Below are positions 32,783 to 41,900 of a DNA stretch of 64,000 nucleotides, piece after piece (positions within the stretch are counted from its first letter, which is position 1; every line of letters starts with the position of its first letter). The stretch is from positions 1,974,001-2,038,000 of the forward strand of contig NC_092582.1 of assembly GCF_037975245.1 (NCBI RefSeq). Reading direction: 5' to 3'. Source of the DNA: Apostichopus japonicus. Its lineage: Eukaryota; Echinodermata; Holothuroidea; Aspidochirotida; Stichopodidae. The notes under the pieces were generated by a model, which did not search any database, was not told the DNA's origin, and saw nothing but the letters and a program-made list of their open reading frames with translations. Position numbers and translations under genes: made by a program.

Positions 32783-33675
32783 TTAGGTGCGTAGGATGCT
32801 GTGTCCCTTTGCCCTCTGGCGAGTAATCCTCCTCCAATCTGGTCTATCTGCTGCGCAGCTTTCAGCAGCTTGGGTTGTCATACCTAGGTCTTTCTGGATT
32901 AGGTCCTTCCATCTTGAAGGTTGTCGTCCTGGAGGTCTTGGCTTGCTTAATCATTCTTGAATGCTTGGTATGGAAGCCGATGCTCCGGCATCCTAAAGAC
33001 ATGGCCGGCCCATTTCAGGCGTCTCTTGCAGATTGCAGCATTGATGGTAGTTGTGACATTCAGCCTTTGTCTGATGGTGTCGTTCACTTTATCTAGGATG
33101 GAGACACCCAGTATTGCTCTGAGACATCTCATTTCAAAGACATCAAGTCGATGACGATCTTTTTCACGGAGTGCCCAGGATTCAGAGCTGTTTGTTGCTA
33201 TTAGCAGAATGAGGGCCTGGTAAATCCTTACTTTCAGGGATCTGGTGATGTCATGGTTTGACCAGATGGTATTTTTCAGTCTTCCAAAAGCCCAGGAAGG
33301 CAACCTTATGCGGCGTTTGACGTCTTCTTCCATTGAGGGGACATTGCTGCCAAGGAAGACAAAGTTGTCAACTTTCTCAACAGGTACTTGGTTAAGGAGA
33401 ACATCTTTGGTGTCTTCAGACATTATTTTACACTTTGTTGGGTTGATTTTCATTCCCCATCTTGTGCATGCTTCTTGGAATTTGTTGGTGGCCTCCTGTA
33501 GGCTGTCAAGGTCCAGTTCAATTAGTAATCTGCAACTAATTCGAAATGATAATTCAGTTGCAGTTGTCTTAATGATAACAGTGAATAAACAAGTTAGATT
33601 TGGAGGATAGTCTTTCTGGACGTTGAAAATAGGACCTTGTAATTCTAAACATACCTGGGGCATTTTCATAACCAA
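32783..33675 (-). pseudogene. 5'-truncated LINE: RT C-terminal domain remnant
   Basis: On the minus strand, the C-terminal part of a non-LTR retrotransposon reverse transcriptase is recognisable. Landmarks are GMKINPTKCKIMS (after the palm), FVFLGSNVP, the SWALREKDRHRLDVFEMRCL stretch, RAILGVS and RRLKWAGHVFRM. After a stop at 32947-32949 the homology continues in another frame: GRQPSRWKDLIQKDL then DRPDWRRITRQ, to the stop at 32783-32785. The catalytic YADD-like box upstream is missing, so it cannot be active. The clade is uncertain (RTE/Jockey/CR1-like). Upstream residues to about 33560 look unrelated. Confidence 0.85.
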
Positions 33676-33735
33676 CCATGAATGTGTATATGCATAAGAC
33701 GATGATAGGTTGAGAACGTTTTATGACCGTTTTTT

Positions 33736-34385
33736 GGGGGACAAACTAAAACGAATGACAGCGAATGACCGAATGACAATTGACTTTGTACAGGGTTAAT
33801 TATCACTTGTGAATGACAGCGAATGACAGCGAATGACAGCGAATGACAGCGAATGACAGCGAATGACAACGAATGACAACGAAGGACAGTGTTGAGTGGA
33901 GATAGAATGATTACAGCAGTGGAGTTATTGGTTTTCTGCGCAAAAATGATTTGCGGAAAATCGCATGTTGCGTGGTTGTAGGGTTTTGGTGTAATTTACG
34001 GATAGAAACCACAGGGAAAGTTTTTGTGTGAGAATGCGCTTGAGTGCTGTGCTTTTTACCTCTGTAGATTTATATAGAAAGATAACTGAAGCCGTTTCAA
34101 GATTATAGTATTGTTAGTTTCTAACAATTAATATCGAAAAAATGACGTTAAATTTACTTTTTGAAATCAGACTTACAATTTCGCTTGCTATAGGGTGCGT
34201 TTTTATCTTGTCCGTACTATACTAGATCTAGATACCCACGAAGTCTGAACTGTGATATCCAGTTGAAGCAAATGTCTGTGCTGTCATTACTGTCATTCGT
34301 TTTAGTTAACGCAATTTTTTAGTGTGTACAACATATTGTCATTCGTTACGTGTAACGCAATTGTCATTCGTTTTAGTAACACCCC
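33736..34385. mobile_element. 650-bp MITE with subterminal GAATGACA repeats
   Basis: Inverted ends: GGGG, a few variable bases, then ACTAAAACGAATGACA (33745-33760), mirrored by TGTCATTCGTTTTAGT (34362-34377) and CCCC at 34382-34385. GAATGACA units recur inside each end in opposite orientations (33753, 33771 and the 33811-33893 array on the left; 34288, 34337 and 34362 on the right). Such inverted subterminal repeats are typical transposase-binding sites. Flanks GTTTTTTG and TTTTTTTG would fit an 8-bp duplication, but the T-run makes this weak. Confidence 0.65.
33811..33893. repeat. Decamer tandem array GAATGACAGC
   Basis: Eight tandem decamers; the first six are identical and the last ones carry A for G (GAATGACAAC). 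It is part of the MITE's left subterminal region. Confidence 0.85.
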
Positions 34386-35616
34386 TTTTTTTGCCACAAA
34401 ATCCAATGAACATTTCACCGTAATGGCAGTATGCTAGAAATAGATGGCAGCATTTAATTTTAAGCCTTTAATACATTAACACAACTCAGGCCTAACTTAG
34501 CTAGTCTACATGCCTAAATTTTGTTCAACTCCGACCCTGACATCTTCGCTGAGATGTCAATACACAATTCAAAACAGATTTGTCAAATCAAATTAAACTG
34601 TACAGAATGGTATGTATTGAACTATGTAGGTTAGTTTTGTAAATGAACTTTTACGGCATTCTAGGCCAACTGAAGTCGTCTTTGTTATTGTTATTTTCAG
34701 TTTGCCTAACACTAAACAGTAACACTAAGTAACAGGCTAGGCATAGGAACTAGCCTAGGCCAGCTGTAACCCACACTAAAATATACCTCCCTCCTTCCCA
34801 CCACCACTTCATTAAAGTTTTGCAGACACAACCCGGACATAGAAAGTGATAAGGCCTACCTAGAAAGTTGGTAGTCCATAGACTAGGCCTAGTATAACGT
34901 TTTTGATACAGTACTAAGTTAGGCCTACACTACACTGTAGTTAGTATTCCTAGGCCTGGATCAACAATCATGTACTGATGTGATTTGGCCTATGTCATGG
35001 CTGGAAGTATTCACAGAGGTCCCCTGACATTAAATTTAGACAAACTTAAACTCTAGAGGACCTGTTGAACTTGGGTGGGCCTTGATCTTTTGCATCATCT
35101 GCTTATCAAATAATTTGATACTGTATGGCGCTAATGTTAGATTCCAGGCAAATGTGATACGGATTTTGAGTTTATCCAACTTTGCCTAGATGCTACATAG
35201 GCTATGGGGACATTGAACAACCCCCCCCCCCCCCTCCCATAATTTTCAAATTTTGTGACCCATTCAGTGTTCAAGTAACTCTTAGGCCTAGGCTTCATAA
35301 CAAGTCTTGATTGGTCGATCCCAAAACATTGCAAATAAGGAAATAACATGTCCCTGAAATCTGCATAATTCTAAGATGATCAATTCAATTTGTGGGTTCG
35401 ATTTCCTAGCACCCTGCCTTATCAAGTGGACCTGTTTCTAAGGCTGCTTTTTCTCTTGTGGCTGGAATTCCTAGAAAAAATAGTTACTGACCTTGCTTGT
35501 ATGGCCTAATTCTCTTGTGCGAACAAAAGCTCTACAGGAAACTCAAAAGTCATTTTATTGTAGCTTTGGGGTAAACTTATAAATAAATATTTCATATTTT
35601 TGTCTACTAACAGATT
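34386..35616. other. Region upstream of KDM8
   Basis: Non-coding, with a poly-C tract at 35221. The KDM8 promoter or 5' UTR exon should lie here or in the MITE beyond. An acceptor (TCTACTAACAG) 3 bases before the KDM8 ATG suggests an upstream untranslated exon, which I cannot locate. Confidence 0.45.
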
Positions 35617-35949
35617 ATGGCAGAACTACCCAAGTACACCAGTGATCTTCCTATAATAGAGAATTCTCTCCTCGCAGAAGAGGCTACCTCTCTTAAAACA
35701 GCTCTCCCTGAGGATGTTAATTTTCTTCTCTGTTCTTGCATTGACTGTATTGTAGATGGAAAGTATGAGAGTAGTGAAATTAAGTCGGAGGAACTACTGG
35801 AGTATTGTTGGGAACATCTGAACACGGGTCACTGGAAAGATGTAAACATTGCGTGGAGGAAGACGTACAGTCTAGCATCATTGATGAAGGCGGAGAGTAT
35901 TTTAGAGCAGGCACATCGAGAAGGCTCAGGATTGGAAAACCTGTTGAAG
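35617..35949 (+). CDS. KDM8: KDM8 coding exon 1
   Basis: 111 codons from MAELPKY to ENLLK, acceptor TCTACTAACAG three bases before the ATG, donor AAG|GTACTC. Encodes the N-terminal helical domain. Confidence 0.9.
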
Positions 35950-38900
35950 GTACTCGAACCAAGACTGTAGCAGCAGTTCTTTGCTTGACATTATGAACGA
36001 TATATTATGAATTTTCAAGGATAAGCTGTCACCAATAAAGACTCAAGCCTTAAACCTGAAATATGAAAATGTTGGACAGATTTGTCACTGTTTAAATGTA
36101 AAAATGTTGCACATTTTATAGGTAAAATCAATACCACAAGAATGATTTTTTAGTTTTTATGCCATTGCAATGATCACACGTTCAGGTAACATACAGTATA
36201 AAAGTTTGTTAAAGATGAGCTATTAGATTATGGTCAGCAATTTATACCAAACATAGCAAGTATTACTCACATGAAATAGCGAGTAGACACAAGTTAACGA
36301 GAGAGCAGTTAAGATTCTATCTTCAGCAATTTATGGCCAAGCAACTTTTCATAATGTCATGTAAAACGAAACTTATTCAAGCTAATGGCCTATGTTCATA
36401 TGTGATTTTTAATATTGAACAGTGTAGAAAATTGTTCAAAATCAACCCAAAATGCTGCTTTTTGAGCCACTCAACTACAAAGGCTTGGATGTGATTTAAA
36501 GACCGTATCAAGTCCTTTGATATATGTTTTCTATGTCATCAGTAATTTATCTTCTAATCTTTTAGGAGATTTTCAGAGACACTGTTAGTTATTTCTGTCA
36601 CAAAAATGAATTTCTCTAGGAAATATTCTTCATTTCTTTGAATTTTCTCTTAATTTTGGTTTTTAGTTGCGGAAATCTCTACGAGTCTGCGACATGGGCA
36701 TTCTGATGGGTGCCCCCGTAATGGATGATGTCCTACCAAGAATGGCGGTGAAATTGCAGCAAATGGTTACGGAAAGAGACAAAACAGGCGTACGCAAGGA
36801 ACATCCGACAAATTCAGTAAGGGACTGCAAACTATTGTCACTTCTTGTTTTGTTTGAATTTTAATCATGTAATGATCAAGTTTGACGGACTGAAGACATG
36901 GCATACTGTATTAGTACTGACTTTTCACCGCCCAATTTTCCGGTTGTAAATCAATGTAAAGCTGGTTGAATTTTAAGACTGAAGAATGATACAACCCTGG
37001 TGCAGTTCTATGCAGATTTTACCTTTCACTTGAGGAATGACATAATTAGGCTACTGTACAGCAGGCAGACTAGTTGTGAGTGACTGAGAGTTGTTACTCA
37101 TTCTTGTATTCTTGCAAAGTTGAAAGTACTTGTACTTGTGAATTTGCAGACCTACCTGCAGATTTTTACCCAAATCCATATTCTGTCACGGATCATTACA
37201 AGTGTCCCCAGAAGCTAATTGGTACCAATGCCCAGAATTATTTTCATTTCGTTTGACAAATGCGGAAGCGTGGGCATTTGATGATGATGATCATCATCCC
37301 TGACACATGGCACCACCAAACATTGAGAGGCACTCAAAATCCCTCTCGTCCCTAAACCAGGAGATATTGATTCCCCCCCCGATGTCAATCTGAAGGTCAG
37401 CATCAATATCATGTCTCCAGAAAGTAAGGAAAAACATTGTGGACACCTTTTGTGTAACTCTGATATTAAAGATGGCTTAAAGCTGAATATTGTGTTGGGT
37501 TAACTTTATATAACTAAGATGTGTGGTTATTTACTGTATACATGAGTTGTGATCCCTCAATCTAGGGCCTACATATCTACGTAGTTATAGTTATTTGATT
37601 TGTTCAAATTAGTGTATGATATGTACATTCCATGAATTTTATGTGTTGGTTTAATTTGCAAACCTTTATGACCAATTTCATCATTATTAGTGCCATCTTT
37701 GGTGGACTTAAGTTTGTTGATTCTGGGGGGAGTCTAATCTGAACAAACAGCTTGATAGCCCATTTTTCACACTGCTAAATTAGATCTACTTTCACCTTGT
37801 GTTATTGCTGCTAACCATATGTTACCAATACTTGTTCATTATTAGTTTGTAACCTGAAGATGAAAGTAGTGACTTTCAAAACATTGGTTTTTCTGCAGTG
37901 TTTTTGTTAATAGATCTATCTATGTATTCATTACAGTCTGTGGTGTAATACTGTAGATCTATGTATTCCTTAAAGTCTGTGGTGTTCTCTACTGTTATAC
38001 TTAAGTTTGTGTACGAACTACGTTTTCAACTACCACTTCTTCTCTTAGATGGTCTTGCGTGGTATCACTGGATTATTACACACCTCACACAATAGGATCT
38101 AAGATTTGAGTTAGTTGGTTATTTGTGTCTTGTTTTATCTCCAGAGAACTACTACAGTGAAGAAACAAAGGACCACAAGCCAAATTCGCCCAGTGCTTTC
38201 TTCTACGAAGCTGATCCAAAGAGTTTTCTGTCCGTCCATTGCGGTGTTTCAGTCAGAGTTCATGGAGAGAGCAGAACCAGTAATCCTGACTGGTGTCATT
38301 GACAGGTGGCCAGCTATGACATCTCGAAAATGGAGGTAAGTTTATTCAATAAATCAATCAGAAGACATTTATATAGCGCCAAAATAAACAGAAATTGTTC
38401 AAAGGCGCTAATATAGCGTGTACAACTTAGCCTTGGTCATTGGTAACTTGTCACACCTACACACCAAAGTGTGCGCAATTCAATCAATCTCTTCAGGGCA
38501 CCACAACCACGTGTCCCCCGCGGGACTTCCCATAGGGTGCAGCCACAAACCGGTGCATGCAACTATATTTACAAGTTACCTCGCAAGTCCCCCAAGTCAA
38601 TGGAGATAAAGTGCCATGCCCAAGGACACAAAGCAATGATCTGGCCAGGGCTCGAACCTGTAATCCTTATATCACCAGTCCACTACCTTAACCACTTGAC
38701 CACAACGCCCTATTGCACAAGGACAAACTAAGTTTAAAGGGTTCATCAAGTTATAAACGGAGAATTGAATGTTAACTTTCGCAATGTTTAATGAAACTTA
38801 TTGAATATAATGCAATTTGAACCAGTGACTACAGGATATAGGATCCCTTTGCTGGAATATCTGAGCTATCCAGCCATATATTGGTGGCAATCCATGTAAA

Positions 38901-41900
38901 CCAGTAATCAAATCTCCACTTTCATTGGATACAATCCTGAAAGTCTCAAGGAAAGGATCAGAAGGAAAAGATCCATTTCTTGAATATTGGTTTACATCAA
39001 ATAATGAACTTAAAATTGTTTTAAAAAATAATCAAAGGCAAACTTTAGATGATGGTTTAAGGTAATTTGCATAAATCCCAAATTTCACATGCAGTAACTT
39101 TCTACTATTTTCACAGTTAATTTTCTGGAGGTTTTTTTACCCTTCAGAATAATTCCCAAACCAATCAGGAAGGTTAAGTTGAGCATTTTTCTTTTTCACC
39201 TTGCACTTAAAAATTGTGGCATTATTGAAATAAAAAGTGTTAATAACCATGTAAAACTAGTCTGAAGTATTCTCTCTTAAATATTCACTTTACAAAATGT
39301 GTTTTTACCTGATATGAAACTGAAATGAAAGATATTCACTGAGATTTTAACCATTTCTTCTTTGTTTTTTCCCAAACAGTTTGGAGTATTTAGCATCTGT
39401 TGCGGGAGACAGGACGGTACCGATAGAGATCGGATCAAAGTACACAGAAGATGACTGGACACAGAAGCTGATGACATTGAGGGACTTCATCTCATCATTC
39501 GTCCAACCATCTGAGGTCAGCATTTGAACAAGAAAATATTCATGCTATTTAGAGACTTTCCATATGAAAACCAGTAGCATTAAATGACATCAGAACCAAG
39601 GAGCGATGTGGTTATGATTGCTGTTTGGTTAATTAATGCCTTTCTAGTTTGTGTTAGGTTGTTATAGAAGCTGATTATATAGTAACGAGCTGCTTTAATG
39701 CCCGCTGAATCTGGGTCGTGACTTAAGATAAATGTGAGAAATCATTTGGTGGGCTATGAGGTTCAATTCTCATACTGTCTTGCTGATATCACAGCCTCCA
39801 CTTTCAAAAGCAAGGTATAGAGCAACGCTAGTAAATAAAATCTTAGAAGGTGTCTCTTTCCTTTACTCCCGGCAGCAGTTTTAGATTTTAGGTTAATCTC
39901 AGTCAAATTAATGAAGATGCTAAAACAGTGTCAGCTTTTGATGTTTGTTTTGTTGTTTTGTCTTTGGTAGGTTGATGAAGCGAAGGATAGACGTGTTGGT
40001 TACCTTGCACAACACCAACTCTTTAACCAGGTGAGAGGAAGGATTTTGTTGATCACATCCGGTAAACAAAACTTTGAGTGATTTGAGATGCAATATACAG
40101 TACAGTTTATGAGGTCTTAATCCTTATTTTATTTCTACCAGGAGATTCCCTCAGGATGTTATAGCATGTGTCTTTCTTTTAATAGCAAGGGGATAAAGCC
40201 ATCTAAAAAAGCAGTATGAAAATATATATATTTGGGTTTAATACACAAATTAACAGTAGCTCAAATAATTTGGGAAGTTGAGGGATACACTGATCATTAG
40301 GATAAGCAATTCATTCCATGTCCTTCTAAAAGTGAGTTTGGAAATCATCCCTTATTTAAGGGATTTAAGGAATATTGAATTATTTGGGATAACACGGTAA
40401 GCAGTCGAGGCTTATGTGTATAAACTAGCACTAATGTGAGTTATAGAATACTTCAGGCGGTTTACATTTCGGCAGACTCCAGACCTTCAAGAATACCATT
40501 ATTATGCCTCCATTTTCTGTATGATTTCTTTCAATGGATTCCACTACTCCAAGATAATATTTTTTTAATTTTGTTTTACCAGTGTTTTTTTGGTTCCTTG
40601 CTAAAAGCAAAGGAACCTATGTATTCAGGTTGGCGTGTGTGTGTGTGTGTGTGTGTGACGCTTTAGCTTGTATGCACGATAACTCAACAAGGGATTGACT
40701 GATCATGATCAAACTTGGTGGGTGGGTGGCCCATAGTGAGTAGATGAACCCTATTGTTTTTGGTGCTCACAAAGGTCACCAAAGGTCAGTTATGGTCCAA
40801 AAACCCAAAATACTAAAACTGCAATAACTCCCAGTGCCAATGTGCGACAAAGTTGATATTTTGGGACAAGTTGTGAACTGGTTAGGGGAACATTTTGAAA
40901 CTTAACGGTCATGTGATCTGAGGTCACCAAAGGTCAATTAATGTTAAAAAACTAGTATTTTTGCGATAACTTGAGAACGAATTGTCCGTTAGAGTTGGGA
41001 GTTGCTTCAGTATAATCCAATTGTCGACCCACATCTGGGTGACCCTTGACCTCAATTTGACCTCTGGTGACCTTTTCATGTTTTGGGGATTTTTACAGTT
41101 TCGATGCTATTTTCAGATGTCAAAGGTACCTTCCGATCATAAATATGGATAGGTTGACCCCCGTGTGACCTTTGTGTGCGAACTTATATGGGGTCAAAGT
41201 TTTCGGTCGGAGTTAGGATGGCTGTACAGACTTATCGTGTTGATTTTTGGAATCAGCAGATCAAACTACTTGAAACCAAGGTCAAAAGGTCAAAGGTCAC
41301 ATTAGAAAAAATGTGCTTAGTTTGGGAGAAAACGGGCGAAAATGAAAATGTTTGGTTTTGATGCTAGATTTGGATATCAAAGGTACCTTCCGATCAAAAA
41401 TGTCAATGGGTTGACACCAGGGTGACCTTTGTGTGTAAAGTTATACAAGGTCAAAGTTAATTTTCAGACATTTAATGCAATAACTCCCAGTGCCAAGGTG
41501 TAACAAGGTTGATATTTTGGGACATGTTGCAAATGGTATAGAGGAATATTTTCAAACTTAACGGTCATGTGATCCGAGGTCATCAAAGGTCAATTAATGT
41601 TAAAAAAATAGTATTTTGGGTGAGAAAATGGGCAAAGAAAAAAATGTTTGAATTTTTACAGTTTTGATGCTATATTCACGTCTCACCAATCAAAAATGTC
41701 AATAGGTTTACCCCAGGTGACCTTTGTGTGTGAAGTTATATGAGGTCAAAGTAAATTTTCAGACATTTAGTGCAATAATTCCCAGTTCCAAGGTGTGACA
41801 CGGTTGATATTTTGGGACAAGTTGCAAATGGTATAGGGGAATATTTTCAAACTTAACGGTCATGTGATCCGAGGTCACCAAAGGTCAATTAATGATAAAA

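Noticed and set aside
33811-33893. CRISPR-like array
   Set aside because: Ten-base tandem repeats without spacers, in an animal genome; part of a MITE.
38640-38710. tRNA gene in KDM8 intron
   Set aside because: Head of a SINE with body and LINE-like tail; the cloverleaf is imperfect.
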